The notes beneath the pieces are model-generated. The model was not told the DNA's origin and did not search any database. It saw nothing but the letters and a program-made list of their open reading frames with translations. From Chlorella sorokiniana (lineage: Eukaryota > Chlorophyta > Trebouxiophyceae > Chlorellales > Chlorellaceae): DNA of 64,000 bases. The stretch is from assembly GCA_025917655.1 (NCBI GenBank), contig CP084615.1, forward strand, positions 1,178,001 through 1,242,000. Reading direction: 5' to 3'. A program made the translations under genes and the position numbers. This document shows, piece by piece, positions 47,166 to 57,665 of this stretch (position 1 is its first letter; each line of letters begins with the position of its first letter).

Positions 47166-49249
47166 TCAAACGCGGTCCCAGTTGGTGGTGAACTGCAGGG
47201 GGGGGCAGGGGCAGCGATGTGGTCAGTACCATGAGTGCTGCAGAGACCTTGGCTTGCACCATGGCACATGCATAGCCTCTGGTACGCAAGCAGTGCGCCG
47301 CTCATGCCGTGTGCAGGCCAGGCCAGCGACAAGCAACGGGTTCCCGCCGGGCCCCCGGGTGCCTCACGTAGTCAGCGTCAAAGTGGTGCAGGCGCACGTT
47401 GCCCTCCTCCGCGCCGGTGACAAAGGCGGTGCCGTCGGGCGAGAAGGCCACCGAGTTGATGGGGGAGAAGTGGCCACGCGCGTTGGCAAACTCCTCCTCA
47501 AACACCTTGTGGAAGAAGCGGGCCTCAAAGTAGCCCGCCTTGGCCGCGGTGGTGGTCACGGCGGCGGCATCCTGCATGGAAGGGCACCAGGGCGGGAACC
47601 GAGGCAGGCATTGGCGACACGCCAGGCCAGCGAGCAGCACCCGTGTGCGGCGGGTGCTGCACGTTGAGGTGCACCCATCGGCAGCTGCAGAGCAGGCGAT
47701 GGCTGTAGGCAGGCCCTTGCAGCAGCACGCCCTGGCAAGCGCGCTGGCTCGTGGCCCACCTGGCCGCCGCCGATGAGCACGTGGTCAAAGATGGGCGACA
47801 GGGCCGCGGAGTTGATGGGCGCCGCGCTCTTGTACACCTTCAGCTGCTCAAAGGTCTGCGGGGTTGCAGAACAGCGGCAGGCGCCGTGGCCGGCGTCACC
47901 AGTCGGGGCACGGCTGCGCAACCGCAGCCTGCTGCCGAGGGTACTGACGCCGCAGGAACGCCGGCTGGTGCGGGTGCTCCAAGCTCCTGCCCCCTCCACA
48001 AAAAAAAAAAAAAAAATATAAATAATAAAACACACATACCTGCGTGTCCACCAGTTTGGAGGTGCGGTCGGTGGATGCGGTGATGAAGTGCGTGCCGTCG
48101 ACGCTCATCTGCATGTCGCCAATCTGCTTCTCGTGCAGCTTGGCCTCCGCCAGGCACTTGCCCGTCTCCACGTCCCAGCGCCGCACGAAGCCGTCCTCGC
48201 TGGCCGACAGCAGCACGCGGTTGTCGTCCACCCAGTGCACGCGCGTGATGCGGCCGCGCGGGCCCGTCAGCCGCACCACCTCCTCGTCCGACTGGTCGGC
48301 GGGATCGGCGGCGATGTTGAAGATGCGGATGGTGGACACCGAGTTCATGAAGGGGTCGGTGGACACCGCCGCCAGCTTCTCGCCCACCGAGAACCTGGCG
48401 GCGCGGGCGGGCTCGTTGAAGCGGAAGCGGAACAGCTCCGCGCCGCTCTCCATGCTCCACAGCCGCGCCGACGAGTCGCCCGCTGCCGACAGCAGCACCT
48501 TGCTGTCGACTGCAGGACAGCGGGGGCGGTGGGCGCGGCAGGGGTCGGCATCGCAGCGACGGCGAGCTGTGCAGGCGGCCCGGTCGGCAACACAGCCGCG
48601 GCCAGGCATGGCTGGCCAGAGCGGCGGCGATGCAGCCGACAGCGGCTGCCAGTGGGTACTCACACGTCATGTCCACTGTCCACACCACGCCGTTGTGGCC
48701 GTCGAAGCTGCCTGCCCGCACGCCATTGTCTGTCCACCACAGGTTGATGTTGCTATCCTGCACGCCAGGCAGGCACCGCACGGCGAGTTGCCACCGCTGC
48801 GACTCTGTGCAAGGCAGCAAGAGCATCCAGCTATAGGCCGCAAGCCAAGGAACGCGCCCTGGACGAACCTTGCCGCATGTCACAAGCAAGTCCCCTTCCG
48901 CATTGAACCTGCAGGTAGGCAAGAACAGAGCAGCACGGCAGAACGGCAGCGGGTGAGGCGGCAGGCAAGGCTTGCCAGCGCAACTGCGATCTATGTGTCA
49001 AACGCTTAGGCCGTCTTGTCGCAGCTTAGCGATCAAAGACAGCCTGACAAAGCTGCTGCCGCCACCAGCAAGGGGAGCTGCATCATGCAGTTCCCGGGCC
49101 CCGCTCCCAGCAACTCTCACACTACTTGGTTGAGCGGACGTGTGTGTCCCTGCAAAGCACGCGGGGGGAATGCTCAGCAACCCATCACCTAGAGTTCCTG
49201 CTGCGGTCTGCGTCCAAGCGGAGCTTACTTGAAGCACATAGGGCCTCAT
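47166..49249 (-). CDS. EIF3I: Translation initiation factor eIF3 subunit I (WD40)
   Basis: Seven-bladed WD40 subunit of eIF3, bound to the b/g module on the 40S ribosome. Eight exons: 49249-49229, 49149-49121, 48908-48869, 48757-48664, 48509-48040, 47855-47760, 47571-47368 and 47192-47166, about 326 residues, the standard length. The first two exons are only 21 and 29 bases ([16 protein letters not shown]) and the last is 27 bases (FTTNWDRV plus stop). WD repeats: [85 protein letters not shown] and [17 protein letters not shown]. The frame is intact throughout, unusual in this window. Intron 5 contains a run of A on the plus strand (T on the transcribed strand) close to its 5' end. Confidence 0.95.
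48000..48017. repeat. Homopolymer A run in an eIF3i intron
   Basis: About 17 A followed by an AT-rich stretch. It reads as a T-run on the transcribed strand, about 20 bases inside the donor at 48039. It is not a retrogene tail: no processed copy adjoins it. Confidence 0.9.
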
Positions 49250-49824
49250 GATTGTTATCAAGCTGCTGGATGTCTGTCAGTGCCTCTGAAATGCAAGTTG
49301 AGGCACCGCGCTCTACGATTGCAACTTATGAGCGATTCGCGGCCCGCAGACGCGTAGCAAAACAAAATTTCCTGCTGGATCCTTTGAAGGAGACACCGCT
49401 GGCATTGCAATGCATTTCGGAGGAGGCCTCAAGAGGGGGAGACGGTACGGTGAATTGTACCCTCTCGTTCTCCACAGAGAGGCCCGCCGCAGGGCATCAA
49501 TTATACTCACGTGATAATCGAGGACTGAGATCTGTGTTGGATCGCTTGAACGCCTGACTAGCCCGCGGCGTCGCCGATTGTGTTGATGACCAGCTGTGAG
49601 CGGGCTGTGACAGGCCGTGATGCTGCTCCGGTTTGCCTATTGCTTGCACATCTGCATGCCAGGGGAAGAGCCGTAGAGACCGCCCTGAAGCAGGCACCTG
49701 CCCCCGCCTGTCGCCGCCATGTTTTTCAGCTGCCAGTCGACCCTTTCCTTGCTGCCCGCAGAACCTCGGCTCGTTTCCAAAGCAAGCTCAGCTGCCAGCC
49801 TTGGGTCTGCAGAGGCGCGCCGTG
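49250..49824. other. Divergent intergenic region (eIF3i / importin-11-like)
   Basis: The 575 bases between two divergent start codons, less GC-rich than the flanks. Expected to hold both promoters. No gene seen. Confidence 0.5.
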
Positions 49825-52800
49825 ATGGATGGCGCTCAAATGGTTCCGCTAGGCCCTGGCGACCTGCCTGCGGTGTTTGACTGCCTGCGGTCCGCTCTCA
49901 GCCACGACCCCGCCACCCAGAAGCAGGCCGAGGCAGCGCTGCACGAGCTGGAAACGCGGCCCGGCTTCTGCTCGTGCCTCGCGGTGAGCATGACGCGCCT
50001 CAGACGCGCCCACAGGGACGGCACGCCGGCTGCGCTGCGCTGTGGCTCGCCCAGCATGACGTACGCCCCCCCCCCCCGCAAGCAGGAAATCCTGGCCAGC
50101 AAGGACGCCGACCACTCTGCGCGCTGGCTGGCGGCGGTGCACCTGAAGAACAGCTGCAACAAGTACTGGCGGTCGCGCTTGCCCGGGTGGGTGCTGGGCA
50201 CGTGGGTGCTGCTGCTGAGGATGCCAGCAGTGCACCCGGGGGCATGCTGCATGCAGTGGTGCGGCGCGTGCAGAGCCGAGCAGTGCCGTGGGGCAACGAT
50301 CTGTCGCACACCCTGCGCCGCAGCTCTCTGAGCGAGGAGGAGAAGGCTCACCTGCGGGGGGCGCCTGCTGGGCCTGCTGGAGCAGCCCGACCAGCAGCTG
50401 GCGGTGCAGGTGGCGGTGGTGCTGTCCAAGGTGGCGCGCTACGACTTCCCCGCGCCTGGCCCGCCCTTTTCTCCGACCTGCTGGCCCAGCTGGCGGGGGC
50501 GGGGCAGCTGCTGCAGCGCCGCGTGCACCTTGCGCTGCACCACGTGCTCAAGGAGCTGGCCAGCAAGCGCCTCGCGGCCGACCAGCGCAACTTTGAGCAG
50601 GCGGGTGGCGGGCGCTGGGGCTGGGGGCCAGGCAGGGGCAAGGAGAGAGCCTGGAGCCTGGTTGGGCAGGTGAAGAGACCATCACCTCCGCCTGCTGTCC
50701 CGGGCTGCCCTCCCCCCGCAGGTGACTGCGCTGCTGCTGGAGCCGACGTGGCGGCAGTGGGCGGCCGACACGGCGGCCATCGCTGCGGAGCTGCCGGGGC
50801 GCTGGACGCGCCGCTGCAGGCGGCGCAGCAGCTGCTCTTCACCTTTGAGCGCTGGCTGCTGCAGCTCAAAGCGTTGCGCCGCATGGTGGTGTTTGGCTTC
50901 CAGCCCGACGCCCGCACCCTGCAGCAGGTGCCGGCGGTGGGCCAGGTGGCGCCGCCCCTGCTGCAGGCGCTGCAGCAGTTTGCAGGGGCACGCGCCGCGC
51001 GGCCGCCCCCGGCGGCGGCGGCGGCAGCCCGCAGCGCAGCCAGGTGGGCGCCATGCTGGACCGCGCCATCCTCAAGCTGCTGAAGACGCTGCGCCAGGTG
51101 CAGGAGGCGCACCCGTGGTGAGCGCCTGCGGCCGGCCGGGGGTGGTGGTGGTGGAGGACGGCGGGGGTGAAGAGCATGAAGGGGGAGGGTACATAACGCT
51201 GCAAGCAGGCTGGCCGCGCCACACCGCCTGTGCGTTCCTGCGACCCGCGCTGCATCCTGCACCGGCCGCGGCTTGTTCCCGCTCCACCCAGCAAACACCC
51301 CCCCATCCCACACACCCCAGGAGCTTCTTCCACTGCGGCGTGCTGGTGCCCTGCATGGAGTTCTGCTGCACCCAGGTGCTGGAGTGGCGCGGCGGCGGCG
51401 GCGGCGGCGGCGCGGGCCCCTCAGCGCCCCAGCAGTTCCTGGTTCAGTCGCTGCTGCTGCTGCACGGCGTGCAGCGCAGCGGGTCGCACCGCGGCGCCGC
51501 CTCCAGCCTGTCGCTGCAGAGCGGCGCGCGCAGCCAGCTGGAGCAGCTCAAGGCGCTGGCGGGGAGGTGGCGCCCGCGCTGGCGGCCTTCTGGGGCGAGG
51601 CGCGCCTGCGGGCCTTTGTGGCGGCGGTGGTGGAGCGCCTGCTGCCCCTGACAGACAAGGAGCTGGAGGAGTGGTGAGGGAGGGGTGGAGGAGGGGTGGT
51701 TGTGCTGTGCTGGACGGCGTGTGCATCGTTGTGCACATGCTCACAGTGTATGACAAATGCACCCTCCTGCCAGGCAAAGGCTTCCTGCCACCCACGGCAC
51801 CTGTCAACGCCGCCGCCGCCCCCCCTTTCCCTGCCTCAGGGAGGCCTCCCCTGAGTCTTTCCACCACGAGCTGGAGGCCATCAGCTGGGAGGAGAGCCTG
51901 CGGGGCTGCGCGGAGAACGCGTACCTGGCGCTGTTCCAGGTACGCGGGGAGCAGCAGGCGGGGGGGGGGGGTGGGGGTGGATGGGAGCAGAAATGGGTGA
52001 CGGTGCCACCCACTACCCTCTCTCCCTCCATTTGCGGCCGACATAGGCTGCCCCCCCCTCACTCACTCACCCCCCGCCCCCACCCACCCCCGAGCAGGAC
52101 CATCGCGAGGTGGTGGCGCCGGTGGTGGTGCAGCTGCTGCGGGCCGCGGGCGAGGCGTGCCCACCCGGGCGCCTGCGCAGCTGGCTGCGGGTGGGGGCCT
52201 GCGCTGCGCGGCGTGCCCGCCGCCGTGCTGGCCAAGGAGGCGGCGTACCAGGCGGTGTCGGCGGGGGCCTACGAGCTGCACGACTACCTGGACTTCACGG
52301 GTGGGGAGGGGGGCGTGTAATGGTGTGTGTGTGTGTTTGTGTGTGTGGGGGGGTGAAAAGGGGGGGGCAAGTGAAGACAAGGATGGAGGGCAGTGCCCTG
52401 CTGGAGGGGAGGCACGCGGCGCGGCAGTAATCTGTAAAGGGTGCGCAGTCGTGGCCTGTCGGGGTGGGGTTGGCGGCTGGCTCAGCACTAACAGTCCTGA
52501 GCCTGCTGCAGGAGGCTGCTGCCCGCTGCATGAGGCGGCGCCCTCTGCTCCCCAACCCCCGCAGGCTTCCTGCGCTCCAGCCTGCTGCCAGAGATGTCTG
52601 ACCGCTCGCCCGCCGCGCGCCCCTGCGCCGCCGCGCTATCAAGCTGGTGTCGTACTGGACCGCGCGCCTGCAGCGGGACGACCGTCCCGCCGTGTACCGC
52701 GTGCTGGTGGAGGCGCTGGCGGAGGCAGGGGACCCCGCAATGCAGCTGGCCGCTGTGGTCACGCTGCGCGCCCTCATAGACGACTGGTGTGTGTTTTGCT

Positions 52801-55147
52801 GGGGGGGGGGGGGGGGGGCGCATGAGCATGTGCATGGGTGCGCACGCTAAGCTGCTGGGGAGGCCATTTGGACGTGCCCCCGACTCTGGTACAATGCTTG
52901 TCCCGGCTGCGCTGCCGGTTCATGCTCCAATATTCCACCCCACCCCCGCGCCTGCTTGCTGCGCAGGGAGTTTGAGGAGGCGCAGTTCCTGGGGTTTGTG
53001 GCGCCCTGCTTCCAGCAGCTGGCCGCCCTGCTCTCCTCCTCGTCCGAGTTCGACAGCCAGCTGGCAGCCTTCTCGCTGCTGGACGTGGTTGTGGACAGGC
53101 TGGCGGAGGGTGCGCCCTACGCGCCCGGCCTACTGGCGCTGCTGCCCAGCGTGTGGCAGCAGGCGGAGGGGCAGAGCCTGCTGCGCATCCAGGTGGGGCG
53201 GGCGGCGCCGCCGCCGCAGCCTCGCGTAGCCAGCCAGCCCTACGCTGTACCTGCTGCTGCTGTGCTCGCAAATATTCAACCGCGCACTCGCCATTTCACG
53301 ATTTCACACATTCACTGCAACCCCTCATATTGGCACACATGGCTCACACACACACGGGCGCATGCTCACGCACCAGCCACCACCGGCCCCCTCCCCCCCC
53401 CCTCGGCAGGTTCTGGTGGCCCTGCAGCGGCTGGTGCACGCGCTGGGCCCCGAGTCCCCCGCCACCTACCCCCTCCTGCTGCCCGTGCTGGGCGTGTGCA
53501 CCGACCCGGCCCAGCCCGACGAGCTCAACCTGCTGGAGGACGGGCTGCAGCTGTGGCTGGTGGCGCTGCGCCACGCGCCCGCCCCCACCCGGGCCTCCTG
53601 GCAGACCTCTTCCCCCACTGGCAGGCCGCCATGCAGCGCTCCACCGAGCACATCGCGGTGGGTGGGTGGCAGAGGCCTGGCGGAATGGGGGTTGGGGACG
53701 GGCCGCCTGCCAGCCTGTCAGCTTCGTGCTCCTGCCAAACGTGGGCTGCACATGCGCGCCCCGCTTGAAGGCTTGGGTCAGTGTGAGCCACCCTCCCTCA
53801 GCCCGTTGTGATTGATCCCCCCACACACACCACACCACACACACACCACACCACACACCCCCACCCGCAGGTTGGCATGCGCATCGCGCTGTCCTGCGTG
53901 CTGCTGGGGCGCGGCGGGTTCCTGTCGGCGCGCGGCCCCGGCCTCGTGTCGGTGCTGTGCGGCTTCATCGGCAACGTCAAGGATCGCGGCATGCTGGCCC
54001 TGCTGCCCGTCATGGACGCTGTGATGCAGGTGGGGGGGGGGGCGGGTGGGGGGGGGAGGAGGGGGGAGGCTGGGGGGTCCAGACAGAGTTTCGAGGTGTG
54101 AGTAGAGGGGAGCTTCTGTGAGATGGGGGCATCTGAGCTTCCTTGGCGCCAGCCTGCGCCTGCTGGCTGCTGTCGTTTGCGTCCCAGCGAAGCTCCTGCC
54201 CCTCTCTCCCCCTCGCACCCCCGCAGTGCTTCCCCGGCGAGGGCCCGCAGCTGCTGGCGCCCGCGCTGCACCGCCTGCTGGCCGACCTGCTGGCGGGGCG
54301 GGAGTCGGGGCTGGTCACCGCCGCCGCGCTGGGCGTGTTTGCGCGCCTGCTGCTGCACAACGGCGCCGCCTTCTTGCGCATGTTCCAGGAGGCGGCGGCG
54401 CAGGTCGCCCCCCGTCGACGCGCCCCCGCCGCCGCCCCCCGCCGCCCGCCTGCTGCTGGCGCTGCTGGACCTCTGGCTGGACCGCTTCGACGCCATCGGG
54501 CAGCCCGCGGCGCGCAAGCTGTCGGCGCTGGCGCTGTGCGCGCTGCTGCCCGCGCCGCTGCCGCCGCTGCTGGAGCGGCTGGAGCTCATCGCCACCCACG
54601 TCACCTCCGTCTGGTTTGAGGTGGGGCGCCGGTGCTGTGGGGCGGGTGGAGGAGTGGGCAGGCCAGGAACGGAGCCGCTCGTGCTGCCTGGCTACCGCCC
54701 GGGTGCCGCGACATGTAAGCGCGCGTTCACCAGCCTCAAGCACCTGCCGCCCACCACCCATACCCCCATCTCGTCTTTTACCTCACAACATCCCCCTCCC
54801 CTTCTCCACACACACACACACACACGCTCACACGCTCACATGCTCCCCGCCAGGTGGAGGGGTCTGACCTGGCGGGCACGCTGCCCCTTGAGTACGAGCT
54901 GCTGGCGGGGGCGGGCGGCGACGACCCCGGGGCGGTGGTGCCCAGCGAGGAGGCGGCGGGTGAGAGCGGGCGGCGGCAGGCGCTGGTGGAGCAGGACCCG
55001 GTGCTGCGCCTCCAGCTGTCGGCCTGGGCCAAGCAGCAGTTTGAGGCGGCGGCGGCGGCGCACGGCGGCGCGCTGCAGGCGGCGCTGGGCGCCATGGACG
55101 CCACGCTGGCGGGGCAGCTCAGGGCCATGCTGGACTCGGCTGCGTAG
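49825..55147 (+). CDS. IPO11: Importin-11-like nuclear transport receptor (importin-beta family)
   Basis: Ran-dependent karyopherin with an N-terminal IBN domain; relatives carry ubiquitin-conjugating enzymes and ribosomal proteins into the nucleus. Thirteen exons: 49825-49983, 50096-50186, 50324-50600, 50722-51117, 51321-51673, 51840-51939, 52098-52300, 52565-52786, 52967-53192, 53410-53657, 53871-54029, 54227-54620 and 54854-55147, about 1,040 residues, as expected. The IBN region reads ALSHDPATQKQAEAALHELE and SARWLAAVHLKNSCNKYWR. HEAT-type repeats follow (LAVQVAVVLSKVARYDFP, MQLAAVVTLRALIDDWEFEE, GFVAPCFQQLAALLSSSS, ELNLLEDGLQLWLVALRHA). A poly-Gly insert lies in exon 5. The intron at 50601-50721 begins GAGCAG|GCGGGT (GC-AG). 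At least seven one-base C/G-run slips occur, for example near 50360, 50458, 50800 and 51567. Confidence 0.9.
52801..52818. repeat. 18-base G homopolymer near an importin splice donor
   Basis: A run of 18 G that starts 14 bases into the intron at 52787-52966. Given the C/G-run errors in this window its true length is doubtful. Confidence 0.9.
53820..53862. repeat. CA-rich microsatellite before an importin acceptor
   Basis: Interrupted CA/CCA repeat that serves as the pyrimidine-rich part of the acceptor at 53870. A similar (CA)n lies at 54811-54836, before the acceptor at 54853. Confidence 0.9.
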
Positions 55148-55508
55148 CCTCGGCGGTGCGGCATGCGCGTGAACCGGGGCTGCAGCGCTGCCTTGGCTCG
55201 TGCATATGACTAAGCGGGAAGGCGGGCTTGGCAGAGACCCCAGACTCGCACAGCCCGTGCAGCAGAGCTTGCAACCGCAAAATGTCTGCAAGGCAGCTTG
55301 TTAGAACACGATGGGACAAGGGTCAGGGGGATAAGCGCATCGCAAGGCCCTGGGTGCCCCTGGTCCTGGGTGAGGACAAGCTGCGCAAGCCCAGCGCACG
55401 AGTCATCATCCTGCCCTGACCAGCAGGTACGCCGACTGCGCCTCTCTGTTTGTAGGTCCGCGTGGGTTTCGCTGGCTCTGTATGTGTGTTTCGACAACTT
55501 CAGGAGCG
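55148..55508. other. Intergenic between tandem importin and lipocalin genes
   Basis: Importin 3' region and lipocalin promoter. No gene seen. Confidence 0.5.
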
Positions 55509-57257
55509 ATGATGTCCCTGTCCGCACAGCCCCACGTTGGGCTGCCTCCCTCCAGCAGTCTCCGCCGGCTGTCTCGGCGACCACTGCAGTGCATGGCGAC
55601 AGCTGATGCAGGGTCCGGACCCGGACTGCGCCAGGCCACCGTGCATATGGCAGGCTGGCTGGCAGCGGCGGCTGTCGTCCTTGCTGCCCCGGACGCTCTG
55701 GCAGCCCCGCGCCCTGCCGCGCCCCCGCTGCCCCCACTGCAAGAGGTGTTGGAGCTCCCCTCCAACGATACGGTGTATGAGCTCGACGGCAAGCTGCTCT
55801 TCAACCCCATGGCCTACAGCGGGCGGTGGTATGAGGTGCGCTGGCGGCTCGTCGCTGCCGTTGCCAGTCCTGCGCTGGGAGTGGCAGGCGGGTGGCTTCC
55901 CAGGGTTGCGCAGGGCCTGCGTTGATCGATTTTCACTGTCCACATCATGCATTGCACTCCGCCGGGCGTCACTGCCAGTGTGAGACCGTGAGTTTCCACT
56001 TCGGTGCCGCTCTTCCCGCCCAGGTGGCCAGCCTGAAGAAGGGGTTTGCCGGGAGGGGCAGCAGGACTGCCACTGCACCCAGGGCATCTACGTGCCCATG
56101 GAGATGGCGGAGGGCATCAAGCTGCAAGTCAACACGTTCTGCGTGCACGGCGGCCCGGCCGGCCGCCTCAGCGGCATCCAGGTGCGTGGCGCGGGAGGGG
56201 TGCTGCCAGCCCGGCAGGTCGCCGCCCAGGCGGGGCTGCAGCGCCTCGGTCCGCGCACGCGGGAGGTTCAACCCCGTGCCTGCGCCCCTGCTCACGCCGT
56301 CCAGGGCAGCGTCACGTGCGCCAACCCGCTGCTGCTGGAGCTGCTGCCGGAGTTCAAGTCTGCGATGGAGGTGGAGGAGGGCATCATCGCCAAGTGCAGC
56401 CTGCAGTTTGACTCCCTGCCCTTCATCCCCGCCGAGCCCTACAACATCATCAGGTGATGGGCGGGGCAGGGGGGGGGCTAGCGTACCCATGCAGCCTGGT
56501 GAGTGCCGCGGCGGCGTGCAGGGCTCCTGCGCTGGCAGCTCGTCGCTCACCGGTGACGCGGGCACGGCCTCCTGTTTGCCCCGACGCTCAGACGCGCGCC
56601 CCCACCCCCACTCCCACCCACCCTCACCCACCCACTCCCCCGCCCCCCTCTTCCCCTCGTCCCCCCGCCGCAGGACGGACTACACGTCCTATGCGCTGGT
56701 TTCGGGGGCCAAGGACCGCAGCTTTGTGCAAATATACAGCCGCACCCCCAACCCCGGCGCCGACTTCATCGCTGGCCAGAAGGCCGTGCTGGCTGAGCTG
56801 GGCTACCCCGCCGACGAGATTGTGGACACGCCGCAGGTGGGCGGATGCCATGGGGGGACTTGTCGTTGGGGACTCGTCGTTGTTGGGTGGATTGGGGGTG
56901 GGGTGTGCATGTGGGTGCGGCCTCCCTGCCCGCGCTGCCATGCTCGCCAGACGACGTGCTGACGTGGCACACTTGGTCCAACGCGTCCTCCCCTGCCCCT
57001 GCGACCTCCCCCCCCCACACACACCTGCCCCAGGACTGCCCCGAGGCCAGCCCCCAGGCCATGATGGCCATGATGAACCGCGGCATGTCGGGGGCGCAGC
57101 TCATGCCCGCCTCCACCGCCCCCGCCACCGCCATGCGCGGCTACGACCTGGGGTCGGCGGCGGACCTGGAGCGGGGCGTGAGCGGGGGGTGCAGTTCGAG
57201 GCGCTGCGCAACCCGCTGGAGACGGTGATGAATGTGCTGAAGCTGTTTGGCAGCTGA
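55509..57257 (+). CDS. LCNP: Chloroplastic lipocalin
   Basis: Plastid (thylakoid-lumen) lipocalin that in plants protects thylakoid lipids and supports sustained photoprotective quenching (qH). Exons: 55509-55835, 56024-56181, 56305-56453, 56674-56836 and 57034-57257, about 340 residues. A Ser/Arg-rich transit region is followed by a second hydrophobic stretch ending in Ala-rich sequence (GWLAAAAVVLAAPDALAAP), which fits lumen targeting. Lipocalin signature: GRWYEVASLKKGFAG. Conserved chloroplastic-lipocalin blocks: QDCHCTQGIYVPME, VNTFCVHGGPAGRLSGIQ, DYTSYALVSGAKDRSFVQIY, SRTPNPGADFIAGQKAVL and VDTPQDCPEASPQAM. The Cys residues expected to form disulfides are present. One-base G-run slips lie near 56050 and 57195. 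The C-terminus reads VQFEALRNPLETVMNVLKLF. Confidence 0.95.
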
Positions 57258-57665
57258 GCCGAGCTGGGCTGAGCCCCGCCTGGAGGGGGCGGCGGACGCC
57301 TCGCAGGCTGCGGTGCCCGGGCAGGCTTGTGGTGCGCCGGCGCATCCAGCGCTGCACGCGCAGGCTGCCCAAGGACTGTTATTGTTACTGTTATCCCCAA
57401 ATGTTTCCCCCACTGGATCCATCAGAACTGGATGGCATGCTGATCGTGCTTTTCATCTCTCAACAACGACGATAGCCACACATGCGGGCATGTGATCACA
57501 ATTTTACAGCCATCTTCTCTTTTTGGGATGCAAACAGCCAGTTGATTCGCGCTCCCTGTACTTGCGTTTGCCTTTTTCGAGAGTCGTGTGTGTAAGCTTG
57601 GCAGTGAAGGGCTGGCAGCCTGCCGCGTGCCTCCCTGCCTTCTGATGGCTGCTGCTCCAGCCGCC
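57258..57665. other. Intergenic between convergent lipocalin and transacylase genes
   Basis: 3' untranslated regions, AT-richer around 57440-57600. No gene seen. Confidence 0.5.

Noticed and set aside
48000-48017. Poly-A run as the tail of a processed retrogene or non-LTR element
   Set aside because: It lies inside an intron of a normally spliced gene, with no adjacent element sequence or target-site duplication visible.
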